64,000 nucleotides of DNA from Thermoleophilaceae bacterium (GTDB lineage: Bacteria; Actinomycetota; Thermoleophilia; Solirubrobacterales; Thermoleophilaceae), in NCBI GenBank assembly GCA_030448005.1, contig JAUJNT010000002.1:389729-453728 (forward strand). The letters run 5' to 3'. Both the position numbers and the translations under genes were made by a program. Positions 55,988 through 64,000 of this stretch are shown here, in pieces. The notes beneath the pieces were generated by a model. That model was given only the letters and a program-made list of their open reading frames with translations, was not told the origin of the DNA and ran no database searches. Every line of letters begins with the position of its first letter. Position 1 is the stretch's first letter.

Positions 55988-57106
55988 GTGAGCGATACGC
56001 CAACAGTATCTTGGCGACTCATGAGTCGCACAGAGCAGTCACCCGAGCCCGTCTCGGTCAGCGACGAGTTCAGCGAGGTTTCAGGTCTCACCCCTATTAG
56101 AAGTGCCCGCGTGTTAGAAGCGAACCAGTGGCGACTCGGCTTTTGGACGGTTCTCGACGAACCAGCGGTGGAAACGGCCGTACTGTCGGTCGGTCAGCGG
56201 GCTGATGCAAACGTCGACGGACGCTGTTGGGAGGCCAAGATGGCCGGCCCGTTTAAGACGTTGGGCACTGATACGACCGATAGCGAGGCGGTCGCGTACC
56301 ACGATGGATTCATCTACATCTTCGGGTCTCACTTCGGGAAAAAGAGCCTGGATCCCGACAGAGCCTTCACGGCGCGGTTCGCAGAAGACGCCTGTGTCTC
56401 CGCCGGGAGTGCGGCCGCGCTCGAGATAAGGAAGGACGAGTTTCGCCTACATCGAGCGATCAACGACGCGCTCGCCTCCGCAGGGCTCACGCTGCTACCG
56501 ATCTCTCCGAGCGCTGCAGACCGCTTCATCGAAGCCACTCGTCGGCGAGGTGAGAGAATGGGTGAAGAGTGGGCAACCCGCATTCAGGCTCAAGACTGGC
56601 CCTTGAACGTCGAGGGGGCGGCGTTCCTGCCCAACGACAACCTGCTCCTCGGGTTGCGATCTCCGGTCACTGCAACCGGTCATCCGATCTTGGTGGAACT
56701 CGACATCTTTGTCTCGGCGTCCGAGTGGACTCAGAAGACACCGCGCGTCGAATCCATTTGGGTGCTAAACGACGTCGGGTCGTCCAAGCATCCTGTAGGT
56801 GTGCGCGACCTCGACGCAGGCGATGAAACAGAGCCGCTGTCCGTGATCGTCGGCAAGCTAGATGGCGAACTGCTTCGCAAGCGCGATCACGACCCCACAA
56901 TTCCATTCGCGCACTGGCGCACAACGCTCCCTGCCAGCCAAAGCGACGCGCGGACGCGGTGGGAAATGGTCCGGGACTTTGAGTCTGACATCGGGCGGGT
57001 CGAGGGAGTCGCCCGGCTTCCGGACGGTCGCTTCATCTACGCGAGCGACGAAAAGCGCTTGGTGCTGAGATACGACGCGGCCAACGCGTCAGCGGCGTCG
57101 ACGTAG
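55988..57106 (+). CDS. DUF3616-like beta-propeller protein
   Basis: 372 residues (an ATG at 56021 is an alternative start). Reads DSEAVAYHDGFIYIFGSHFGKKSLD, LNVEGAAFLPNDNLLLGLRSPVTATGHPILVELD and RVEGVARLPDGRFIYASDEKRLVLRYD. These NVEGxxxxxxxLLLGLRxP strands resemble DUF3616 proteins, predicted propellers of unknown function. No signal peptide. Single gene. Confidence 0.6.
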   Translation: MSDTPTVSWRLMSRTEQSPEPVSVSDEFSEVSGLTPIRSARVLEANQWRLGFWTVLDEPAVETAVLSVGQRADANVDGRCWEAKMAGPFKTLGTDTTDSEAVAYHDGFIYIFGSHFGKKSLDPDRAFTARFAEDACVSAGSAAALEIRKDEFRLHRAINDALASAGLTLLPISPSAADRFIEATRRRGERMGEEWATRIQAQDWPLNVEGAAFLPNDNLLLGLRSPVTATGHPILVELDIFVSASEWTQKTPRVESIWVLNDVGSSKHPVGVRDLDAGDETEPLSVIVGKLDGELLRKRDHDPTIPFAHWRTTLPASQSDARTRWEMVRDFESDIGRVEGVARLPDGRFIYASDEKRLVLRYDAANASAAST

Positions 57107-57178
57107 ACGACTGCTTCGGCCACCAAGGAGTCGCGCCGCCTCGCGCCGGCGACTGCTTGGGGAGCCGACGACCGGATA

Positions 57179-57391
57179 GTGGCCGATCCAGTCGTCTCCT
57201 TCGTAGGTGCGCGCGTACGCGCTGGCGCTCGCGCAAGGGACGCAGACCTCGTTGCCGAGGCCGCCACGGCCGCAAACCTCGACCTCCGGCTCGCCGAGGC
57301 CGTGCATGACTGGTTCGCCGACGCGGAGGCAGCCGACTGGGGCGAACGCGACTACTCCGCCATCATCGCGCGAATCCTCGGCCCTCGCTGA
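57179..57391 (+). pseudogene. C-terminal fragment of an NAD(P)-dependent oxidoreductase
   Basis: About 70 residues from a GTG. DADLVAEAATAANLDLRLAEAVHDWFADAEAADWGERDYSAIIARILG resembles the last helices of 3-hydroxyisobutyrate dehydrogenase-type enzymes (KDLxLAxExAxxxGxxLPxxxAxxxxFxxAxxxGxGxxDxSAxI). The Rossmann and catalytic parts are missing upstream. Confidence 0.45.
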
Positions 57392-57607
57392 CGAAGGATG
57401 CGGCGAAGCGCGCGTCGTGAGGTGGTCGGCTGCGAGCGCGCGTGCGCGTGTAGGAGGGAGGCTTACGCAAATGGCCAGGATGTGTCGGTCAGGGGAGATC
57501 GGTAGCGACCTCGACCAGGACCGAGACGACCGCCGCTCAGCGCTCACGCAAGCCACCGAGCAATGGCAGGCTCAACCTGCCATGGGTTGGGCTCCGCGCA
57601 CCGCGCG

Positions 57608-58444
57608 TCAGCGATTACCGGTCCGCTCGCCGACCAGCCCGGGGAGATTCGCGGCAGGGAGATGGATCCAGCCCTCGACTGCTGCTCGCTGTCGCTCGTC
57701 GGCAGTTCGGGGCGGGATCGTCCCGCCGAGTTCGGCCGCGCGAGCCACGAGGGCACATATCAGCGCGTCCAGATGGTCGTCCTCGAGCGCTACTGCCTCG
57801 AGCAACCCATCAGCGTCTTCGAGTGGAAGCCGATCGCGGATGATCCCCAACAACGCCACGCGCTTGTCCGCCGCGTCCTTGCCCTTATAGCTCTCGCGCG
57901 CCGCCAGGCTCCCGGCCGCGCCGGCGGTCCAGTGGCGTAGCGCTGGGTCGGGGTACACCTCGCAGCACAGGCCACTCCCGTCGCGCTGCACCGCCTCGCG
58001 ACCGCGATGCTGCGCGATGTCGGTCAGGAGCATCGCGCAGCGCATCGCCGGTCCCGCGATCTTGTCCGAGCTGACCGAAAGCGGCCACTTCCCGGCACGA
58101 GCATGAACGGCCTCATCTGTCCGGCGCAGGCGCAACGCCGCGATCTCGTTGTCAAGCCCGACCGGCCAAGCTGGCGCCTCGCGGTAGGCGGCGATCGCGT
58201 CCATAAACGACTCGGGCCAGCCGAACGGAGCGTCGATCCCCACCTTTGTGATCGGCCCGCCCCAGTCACCGCGGATCCCGTACGCAGTGGTCGAGAGCCA
58301 CTTCGTGTGAAGGACGGTCCCGTCGCCGGCCTTACCCCGATAGAGAGCCATGACGCGCGGCGGATCGTCGCCCCAGCGGATTAGGCAGACGGCCGTCTTC
58401 GCCGGCTGCGAGGCGAGATCAACTCCCATCGTCAAGGTGCTCAC
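57608..58444 (-). CDS. DUF429 protein (RNase H-like fold)
   Basis: 278 residues. The first strand TMGVDLASQPAKTAVCLIRW has the acidic residue of the RNase H-like fold, and KVGIDAPFGWPESFMDAI is the second DUF429 motif. VSSDKIAGPAMRCAML and LCCEVYPDPALRHWTAGAAG follow, ending with LEDDHLDALICALVARA, which carries the late acidic pair. DUF429 proteins are predicted nucleases of unknown role, often in accessory regions. Intact, no coupled neighbour. Confidence 0.8.
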   Translation of the reverse strand: MSTLTMGVDLASQPAKTAVCLIRWGDDPPRVMALYRGKAGDGTVLHTKWLSTTAYGIRGDWGGPITKVGIDAPFGWPESFMDAIAAYREAPAWPVGLDNEIAALRLRRTDEAVHARAGKWPLSVSSDKIAGPAMRCAMLLTDIAQHRGREAVQRDGSGLCCEVYPDPALRHWTAGAAGSLAARESYKGKDAADKRVALLGIIRDRLPLEDADGLLEAVALEDDHLDALICALVARAAELGGTIPPRTADERQRAAVEGWIHLPAANLPGLVGERTGNR

Positions 58445-58624
58445 TGGCCCACCCTAACCCCGAGGCGCCTCCGGAAGGGGGCCTCCGCTCGAGGACGCGG
58501 GCGATCCTCTCGGTGACGAATCCCACCGGCTACTTCCTCGCTTGCCGCGGGCGGCACCGCTGCCCGATGATTGGGCTTCGCGCCGTCGGCTCCCGCGAAC
58601 GCCACCAAACGAGGAGGGGTACAC

Positions 58625-58834
58625 GTGCTTCGTACAATCCAGATCCCGGATGAGACGATCCAGTTCGAGCGGACGCCGCAGGACAAGGGAGTCCAATGCA
58701 CGCTGAGAGTCACGCGGTATGACCGCGTGTCAGGCGCCCAGTGGGCTATCAACGGAAGGCCGATCGGCACGGGGCTCGACGTCGCGTACATCGTGGCCGC
58801 CACGCTGAAGGCGATGGAGGTGGAGGGCGGTTGA
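58625..58834 (+). CDS. Small hypothetical protein
   Basis: 69 residues from a GTG at 58625 with gaggagggg eight bases before. Beta-rich (LRTIQIPDETIQFERTP, VQCTLRVTRYDRVSGAQWAINGRPIGTGLD) with a C-terminal helix. No known family. The very good ribosome binding site supports it. Confidence 0.6.
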   Translation: MLRTIQIPDETIQFERTPQDKGVQCTLRVTRYDRVSGAQWAINGRPIGTGLDVAYIVAATLKAMEVEGG

Positions 58835-58878
58835 TAGGCGATCGGTGCGCGCGGTCGCTGCGGCGACCGGATGTCGGC

Positions 58879-59523
58879 TCAGGCCGCGATCCTCGGCCAC
58901 GGCCGCACACCGGTCGCGGGGCGCAGCGAAACGAGGCGAAGCTCGAAGTCGCTATGCACAGGAAACGCCCCTATGACGCGCACCGAGAGGACTTCGGGCC
59001 CCCGCTCTGGCTGATTACCGCGCGCGCCGATTACGAGGTCCTCGCCGACGGTAGAGCCGTAGTTCGGACCGCGGCGGGGATGGAGTCGACGCCCCCAGGC
59101 TTCAATGGGATCCAGCTCACCGGAGGTGAAGAGATCAGCGCACTCGCTCGCCCCCCACTCGGTCAGCGAGGCGCCGGTCGCGATGTAGAGATCGTCGTAC
59201 CCGTGCTCTGAGCCCAGCAGTGCCAGCTTGACGGCGTCCCAGACGCTCTCGAAGAGCTTCCCCGGCAGCGCGTACGACCACTTGAGCTCCATCAGCAGCC
59301 GTGGCTCGGCGGCGACGATGTCGACGGGTCCAAGGCCACGGAAGTGCTGCGAGTGAAGGGTTCGCGAGACCGGCCGCTTGCCGGTGTACTCCTCGAACAC
59401 ATCCTTCATGAACGGATCGAGGTGACGGCGCTCGCGCAACTCGGCGCCCGGCAGCTCGGTCATCGCCATGCGCTCAGCGACGCGCGCGCTTATCTCAGGG
59501 ACGAGGTTCTCAGTTTCGGTCAT
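58879..59523 (-). CDS. PD-(D/E)XK-like nuclease-fold protein, second gene of a coupled pair
   Basis: 214 residues. The central part HSQHFRGLGPVDIVAAEPRLLMELKWSYALPGKLFESVWDAVKLALLGSEHGYDDLYIATGAS has the core arrangement D68 ... E79-x-K81 (GPVDIV, strand, MELKW) of PD-(D/E)XK nucleases, followed by a helix and strand as in that fold. Upstream is a helical region (ERRHLDPFMKDVFEEYTG). The start overlaps the stop of the gene at 59520-60707 by 4 bases (ATGA). No named family is recognised; nuclease activity is inferred from three residues and their spacing. Confidence 0.65.
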   Translation of the reverse strand: MTETENLVPEISARVAERMAMTELPGAELRERRHLDPFMKDVFEEYTGKRPVSRTLHSQHFRGLGPVDIVAAEPRLLMELKWSYALPGKLFESVWDAVKLALLGSEHGYDDLYIATGASLTEWGASECADLFTSGELDPIEAWGRRLHPRRGPNYGSTVGEDLVIGARGNQPERGPEVLSVRVIGAFPVHSDFELRLVSLRPATGVRPWPRIAA

Positions 59524-60707
59524 GCGCGATGTCGCCGGTCTTCGCCACCGAGGCGGTGCTTCTCGCGCGCACACGCTCGGGTCTCGTCCTCGAGCTCCAT
59601 CAGGGGCAGCAGCTGCTGCCACGAGATCGAGGCGAACCGGAAGCGCTGCGGATCGGCGTTGGCCGCGAAGGCCTCGGCGAGAATCTTCGGCCAGCCGGGC
59701 CAAGCGCCAGAGCCGCCGAAGTACGGGTTCTGCTCGTCGTAGACCAAGCCGAAGACGGCTAGCTGGCCAGGCTTGGCCAGAGCACGGGCGGCGGCAGCGT
59801 TGCGGACCGCCTGGTAGGGAAGACTGATCGGACACGGCCCCGGCGGCTCACGCGCCGGCAGGCCAAGTAGATCGGCTGCCGCCGCCCAGTAAGCCTCGCG
59901 GCCTTCGATGCGAGTCGCGCATCGGCCCTTAAGCGGATTGCCTCCATCTGCGCCGCAGGAGCAGGCCCCAAGCCCCTGCTCGGCGCGCTTGATCTCGATG
60001 CAGATCAGCGCGCTCGGGTCGTCGACGAGGACGTCGACGGCGGTCTGGCGTGGCTGCTCGCCAAGTACGTCGGCCGTCAGCGTCTGCTCGAAGTCGATCT
60101 GTGGCGAGTGGTCGCCTGCAGGCGGCAACGGCGAGAGCGCGTCCCAGAGCCAGGAGAGCGTCGGGTCGAGACGGGCCGACTGCCCGAGGAGGCCGACGGC
60201 GAGCGTTTGACTCGACTTGCCAGAGAGGTGCCACCGGTGCCACTCGCCCCCCGCAACGAGATCGCCCAGAGCCCCCCAGCTCGGCGGCAGCGCCGCGGCG
60301 AGATCCCGGGCTGAGTGCTCCTGCTCGCCACGGAGATCATCGTGCTCGCCGAAGTAGCGCTTGTAGTGCTCGGTCAGATCCTTGTCATACGCACGCCACT
60401 GACGCGCGCACTCGGCGTCGACCTCGACGCGCGACCAGCCGGCCAGGGTCCTCGAGGGCTCCGGCAACCGGAGCTCCTTGCGGATAGTGGCGACCGCCTT
60501 CTCGTGCAACTCGGCAGCCTCCTCCGCGGAGACGCCGAGCGCGTGCGCCGCCTCATCGAGGGACAGGCCCTCGTACCAGAGCAGGGTCGCCACCAGCTTC
60601 TGGGCCTCAGGCAGGGCGCCAATCATCTGCGCCAGCTGCTCCCTGTCCATACCGTCAAACCCGTCCACCGCCGTCTGCCTCCAAGTCAAGGTCGTCAGGC
60701 CGACCAT
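59520..60707 (-). CDS. Sigma region 4-like HTH fused to PD-(D/E)XK-like nuclease domain
   Basis: 395 residues (an ATG at 60650 would remove 19). Residues about 29-80, IGALPEAQKLVATLLWYEGLSLDEAAHALGVSAEEAAELHEKAVATIRKEL, match sigma region 4.2 of the FliA/SigF type (LP..x..v..l.yyEGlsl.EiA..LGvs...v..lh.kAv..lR). The middle is helical. From about 205, IDFEQTLTADVLGEQPRQTAVDVLVDD leads to ALICIEIKRAEQGLGACSCG: D225, E238, K240, a PD-(D/E)XK-like core. A Cys cluster (C249, C251, C263) and YW/QAVRNAAAARAL follow. The fusion is unusual. Coupled by ATGA to the second nuclease-like gene. Confidence 0.65.
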   Translation of the reverse strand: MVGLTTLTWRQTAVDGFDGMDREQLAQMIGALPEAQKLVATLLWYEGLSLDEAAHALGVSAEEAAELHEKAVATIRKELRLPEPSRTLAGWSRVEVDAECARQWRAYDKDLTEHYKRYFGEHDDLRGEQEHSARDLAAALPPSWGALGDLVAGGEWHRWHLSGKSSQTLAVGLLGQSARLDPTLSWLWDALSPLPPAGDHSPQIDFEQTLTADVLGEQPRQTAVDVLVDDPSALICIEIKRAEQGLGACSCGADGGNPLKGRCATRIEGREAYWAAAADLLGLPAREPPGPCPISLPYQAVRNAAAARALAKPGQLAVFGLVYDEQNPYFGGSGAWPGWPKILAEAFAANADPQRFRFASISWQQLLPLMELEDETRACAREKHRLGGEDRRHRA

Positions 60708-61234
60708 ATCTCTGACGAAGCGGATGCCTGCCGTGGCCGGCGCCTCGGGTACATCAGCACCCCAGCAGTCTTGCCGGCAAGCTCGGGCAGCTGGAGCGAA
60801 GGAGCCAACCGTCGTTCAAGTTCGGGTGAGCATCGTGGCCTTCACTGATGAAGGGGCCGCCACGCGCAGGCTCAACCAGCCGGCGCAGAGCAGCGCCGCG
60901 AGCGCCTGCTCAGGGGCATCCCCACGCGGCGGGGCCATGACCGCGACGAGTACCCGGCCGCTGTAGGGCGAGGGCGGCCGATCGGCAGATCGCGGGCGCT
61001 CGTGCGCGGGACGAACCCGCGCGGTTAGAAGGCCGACGTGATCTACGCCCGAGCGGCGAGAACCGCTCGCACGGATTTATGGCGACGAAGGCGATGAACA
61101 GCCTGCAAATTACGTCCCCGGCTTGCTGATGACGTTGGCCGAAGCAAGAGCGAGCGGGGCGGTCCTCGGACGATCCCTTCGCGCGCCGAATCCGATAAGG
61201 CGCTGCGCCCGAGCCGGCACCACTGCTTTGTGGC
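60708..61234. other. Gap upstream of the coupled pair
   Basis: About 530 bases with no supported gene; the promoter of the pair at 58879-60707 should be at the left edge. Confidence 0.4.
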
Positions 61235-62541
61235 GTGGCTGTTGCGTAAACCGGGGCTGCGGGGTGGTCGGGACGATTCCGGTATGTCTCAGAACTTCGT
61301 GATCGTGATCAGGAGCTTTTGGCGCTGCGGGAGTGGCTGCCGGCGGGCCATTTCGCGTGGTTTGTAGTCGACGCCGTCGCGGGCTGGACCTCTCGGCTAC
61401 GGCGTCTATCGCGACGATGGGCATGGGCGAAGCGCACGTCGCGCGCTGCTTCTCTCGCCTACGCGCGCGCGCGTCGCGCTGTCCTTTCACGCGCGGGCGG
61501 GCAGCGGGCAACTGGGCTCGCGCGTCGCCACGAGGCGGCGCTCGCCGAGCGCTTCGGCGAGGTGTTGTCGTTGTGCGCCGAGGCGGGGCTGGTCGAGCTT
61601 GGGGTGGTCGCGATCGACGGCACGAAACTGCACGCGAACGCAAGCCGTGACGCGAACACAGACTACGAGCAGATCGCCAGCGAGATCCTCGAGCAGGCCG
61701 ACGCTGTCGACCGCGAGGAGGAAAAGCGTTGACGTGTTGCCAGAGGGCAGCGTGGCGTGGTTGCGCGAGGCCCGCCAGCGCCTTCAGCGCCGCGCTCGCC
61801 GGCGTCCGAGTCCTCGCCGACCGGTTGTAAAAGGAGCTCGCGGTCGAGCGCCGCGCGGCGAGCTGGTCGGCCAGGAGCGCCCATATGCATGAAGCCGGCC
61901 GAGCCCTGTGTACGCGGCTGGGGTGATCAACACCTCCGATCCCGGCGCAGATTGAAGGCGCCGCAGGGTTATTTGCAGGGCTACAACGCGCGAGGCCGCG
62001 CGTTAACGATCGCCAGATCGTGATCGCCGCTGAGGTCAATGCCTCCACCGCCGATTTCGGCAACCTCGATGGTCGACGCCACCCTCGGCGAGCTCACGAA
62101 CGCCGGCGTGTCCGAGACGCCTGAAGGTGGTCGCCGACGCCGGCTACTGGCTCACAGAACAGATGCATGAGATTGTCAACCGAGGGATCCAGGTGCTCGT
62201 CCCGCCGGACGCGAGCGGACGCAACCACGACCAGGGTGGGATGGCGGCCCCTACGAGGTGCGCAGATCGACCGCGGCGGCGAGCTCTATCGAAAACGCCA
62301 GGGCATGATCGAGCCCGTCTTCGCGACACGAAGTTCAACCGCGATCGCTTCTTACGCCGCGGCAGAGCCGCCGCGCGGTCGGGCCGATCACCGCGACTCA
62401 CAACCTCAGCAAGCTCTACCGCCACCGGGCCGCCCTCGCCATCGGGTGAGGGAGGCTACCCCGGGACAAGGCCCGGCCAAAAGCGACCTGCGAGCGGATC
62501 CAGCCGACGCTCGCGCATCGCGCGGATTACGCAACGGCCAC
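61235..62541 (+). mobile_element. IS1182-like element, decayed
   Basis: Terminal inverted repeats gtggctgttgcgtaaac (61235-61251) and its imperfect complement at 62525-62541 (gtggccgttgcgtaatc when reversed), 15 of 17 identical, bracket a broken transposase. About 1.3 kb, shorter than a full element because of an internal deletion. Confidence 0.7.
61284..62449 (+). pseudogene. IS1182-like transposase relic
   Basis: Starts MSQNF, then in shifted frames RDRDQELLALREWLPAGHFAWFVVDAVAG, a gap, RRHEAALAERFGEVLSLCAEAGLVELGVVAIDGTKLHANASRDANTDYEQIASEILEQADAVDREEE (first catalytic Asp), and later APQGYLQGYNA, DRQIVIAAEVNASTADFGNLD, TNAGVSETP, VVADAGYWLTEQMHEIVNRGIQVLVPPDAS (second Asp) and HNLSKLYRHRAALAIG at the end. 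At least five frame changes and a deletion after residue about 60; not functional. Confidence 0.85.
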
Positions 62542-62852
62542 TGGCCGAAGCGGTCGCGGGCATCCCGGCCAAGCTGTCCTTTCACGCGTGGGGGCAGACT
62601 GGGCTAGCCGTCGAGCTGAGCAAGCGCGTGGCCTTCTTAGGCATCGCTCCTCGTGCGGAGCCGCCGGAATTCCGCCTAGAAAAAGCGCAGCGTGGCCCGT
62701 TCTCCCGCTCGCCGGCGGAGTCCTCCCATGTAAAAACGCAGCGGGCCTGGTCAGCCACGCCCATATGCATGAAGCGTCCGTGTGCGGAGCCAGTGCAAGC
62801 TCCGGGCTGAAGCGGGAGGTTGTCGTCGGGACCCTCGGCCCGAGGCGATACC
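62542..62852. other. Flank of the IS1182 relic
   Basis: About 310 bases. The segment cccatatgcatgaagc (62759-62774) also occurs inside the relic at about 61880-61895, and gctgtcctttcacgcg (about 62573) at about 61479, so pieces of the element or a related one were duplicated here. No gene. Confidence 0.5.
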
Positions 62853-63551
62853 TCACCCGCCGGGCCGGTTCATCTCCGGTGTTCGAGAGGACGAGCTGCC
62901 TGACTCTCCCCTTGGAGTCTGTCCTAACGGACTGCTGCGTTCCACCCGCGGCCAGACCTCCGTGCCTCGAGACGGAGTCGCGCGTTCGGTCCCATCCGCC
63001 TCCGGCCCCGCCGTCGCCTCGGCCTGTGCCTCCGCCCGTGTCCTCAATGCTGTTACTGCAGTGGTGAGAATCGTGTCCACACGCTCACGGAGGGCGACGG
63101 CGCCCTCATACTCAAGGATTAGCGAGCTTCGCCGGACCTCATCCAGAAACGCCTCGAGGCGGCTCGCCTGATCAGCATCGAGATCGCCCGGCCGGATCGC
63201 GCGGCTACATCTCAGCACCCCGACGTAAGCCCCATGGGCGCTGGCTTCCTCGATCTCCTCAACGGTGCCGGACTCAGCTTCGCCTGTGGGAGATCCGAGG
63301 CGATGCCAGAACAGCGCGATGACGACGTCCGCATCCTCTACGAGCTGCTTGTTGAGCGACTCCTGCGGGCGGGTGCCATGCTCTGCCGCCGAATGGTGGC
63401 TCCAGTGCGTCGGTACGACGGTTGCACTCTGCTGTCGTCCATAGAGAACGTTCCACCTAGCGACGGCTTCGAAGGCTGCCCGGATGTCCTCCTCCGGAAG
63501 ATCGCTCGGGGCAGAGACCAGCAACTGGTATGCCGTCGTGCTGTAAGGCAC
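62853..63551 (-). CDS. DUF4062/TIR-like domain protein
   Basis: About 232 residues from a GTG at 63551; the longer open frame upstream lacks similarity. STTAYQLLVSAPSDLPEEDIRAAFEAVARWNVLYG, VVPTHWSHHSAAEHGTRPQESLNKQLVEDADVVIALFWHRLGSPTGEAESGTVEEIEEASAHGAYVGVLRCSR and LEAFLDEVRRSSLILEYE form a flavodoxin/TIR-like fold of the DUF4062 type. The Glu in ESGTVEEIE is in the position of the NAD-cleaving Glu of TIR enzymes; that function is inference. It ends in a Thr/Arg/Pro-rich tail. It is divergent from the gene at 63684. Confidence 0.7.
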   Translation of the reverse strand: MPYSTTAYQLLVSAPSDLPEEDIRAAFEAVARWNVLYGRQQSATVVPTHWSHHSAAEHGTRPQESLNKQLVEDADVVIALFWHRLGSPTGEAESGTVEEIEEASAHGAYVGVLRCSRAIRPGDLDADQASRLEAFLDEVRRSSLILEYEGAVALRERVDTILTTAVTALRTRAEAQAEATAGPEADGTERATPSRGTEVWPRVERSSPLGQTPRGESGSSSSRTPEMNRPGG

Positions 63552-63683
63552 TGAGCCGAGCGTAGCCGCCGCCTGTACCGCTGGTCCAGAAGCGCTGCTT
63601 GCCGCCCAGTCCCGCTCGGCGAGATGGAAGTTCGACAGGGCTTCGCGAGAGTGGCAGAATCGCAACGGAGCGCGTGTCCAATA

Positions 63684-64000
63684 TGGCTGATACGTGGAAG
63701 CATCTGTCGACGGCGTCGCGGCTCGCCGGTCACGTGAGGCGGCTTGAGGAGGAAATCCAGGGGGCGTGGTCACGGAGATGCTGGAGGAGCTCGGGACGGT
63801 CCTGACGACCTCAGCGCGTGACCACCTTTTGCAGGCGGCCCGAAGCAACGACCCCGAAGCTCGAATCAGATCGGCAGCTGACGGATTCCAAGAGGCCTAC
63901 TTCGCGCAAGTCAGGGCTACTGAGCGCGGATCGAGCCGCACTCTTCGAATGATCACGCGCCCCACGAAGCTGCGAAGGGCGTTCAGAACCGCCGGGGAGT
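63684..64000 (+). CDS. Hypothetical protein, cut by the window end, one apparent frameshift
   Basis: MADTWKHLSTASRLAGHVRRLEEEIQG, then after a G run (63760-63764) in the next frame VVTEMLEELGTVLTTSARDHLLQAARSNDPEARIRSADGFQEAYFAQVRATERGSSRTLRMITRPTKLRRAFRTAGE to the edge. One extra G joins both. Helical; family unknown. It is divergently placed from the DUF4062 gene, with a 130-base intergenic region. Confidence 0.55.

Noticed and set aside
60718-60966. Plus-strand frame MPAVAGASGTSAPQQ
   Set aside because: No ribosome binding site or family features.
1-64000. CRISPR array or rRNA operon
   Set aside because: No regularly spaced repeats of 23-40 bases and no rRNA-like sequence seen; the only tandem repeats are the GGGDF codons, the 55-bp duplication and the 7-bp repeat.

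Overview
This 64 kb window is very GC-rich bacterial chromosome with dense, short-spaced genes. The gene content suggests a deep-branching actinobacterium, possibly Thermoleophilia (Solirubrobacterales/Gaiellales-like): a [NiFe] uptake hydrogenase without Tat signal, LVIVD-repeat secreted proteins, a DUF4331 + TPR pair, a CsbD-like protein and a ZnuA lipoprotein. This assignment is inference from gene content; no 16S rRNA is present. Many genes carry single-base frameshifts, several at runs of G or C where one more base restores the family reading frame. The sequence is therefore probably a draft or metagenomic assembly with homopolymer errors, and frameshifted metabolic genes should not be assumed dead.

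Layout. 0-15 kb is mostly ordinary chromosome: tRNA-Tyr, a sigma-factor tail fragment, FolE2/MptA GTP cyclohydrolase, PgsA, the hydrogenase small and large subunits, two charged coiled-coil proteins, a TPM-like membrane protein, a beta-propeller, a methyltransferase, a ZnuA-type lipoprotein with a possible Zur/Fur site, and a Cu/Zn superoxide dismutase lipoprotein. 15-28 kb is a coherent carbon module. An archaeal-style GapN-ApgM pair is followed by glycolate oxidase GlcD-GlcE-GlcF, tartronate semialdehyde reductase, hydroxypyruvate isomerase, glyoxylate carboligase, a divergent glycerate 2-kinase and a DAO-type oxidase. Together they would take glycolate to glyoxylate, tartronate semialdehyde, glycerate and 2-phosphoglycerate, entering lower glycolysis where GapN/ApgM also feed in. 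28-38 kb holds secreted proteins: a degenerate metalloprotease and three LVIVD-repeat proteins.

39-64 kb is an accessory, decaying region: VapBC, two direct repeats that each carry a tRNA-Thr(CGT)-like 3' half (39.2 and 52.8 kb), an IS256-family element, three phosphotransferase (APH-fold) genes, relics of WS/DGAT acyltransferase, ComB and PurH, a TlyA-like methyltransferase, HU, DUF4331 + TPR, a broken GHKL ATPase, a GNAT gene enclosed by a 50-bp inverted repeat beside a stand-alone tyrosine recombinase, a DUF429 protein, an IS1182-like relic and a DUF4062/TIR-like protein.

The most unusual candidates are: (1) the 50-bp inverted repeat with GNAT and recombinase, which looks like an invertible segment; (2) a translationally coupled pair in which a sigma-region-4 domain is fused to a PD-(D/E)XK-like nuclease and followed by a second PD-(D/E)XK-like protein; (3) the tRNA-Thr half-gene repeats, which look like attachment-site scars.
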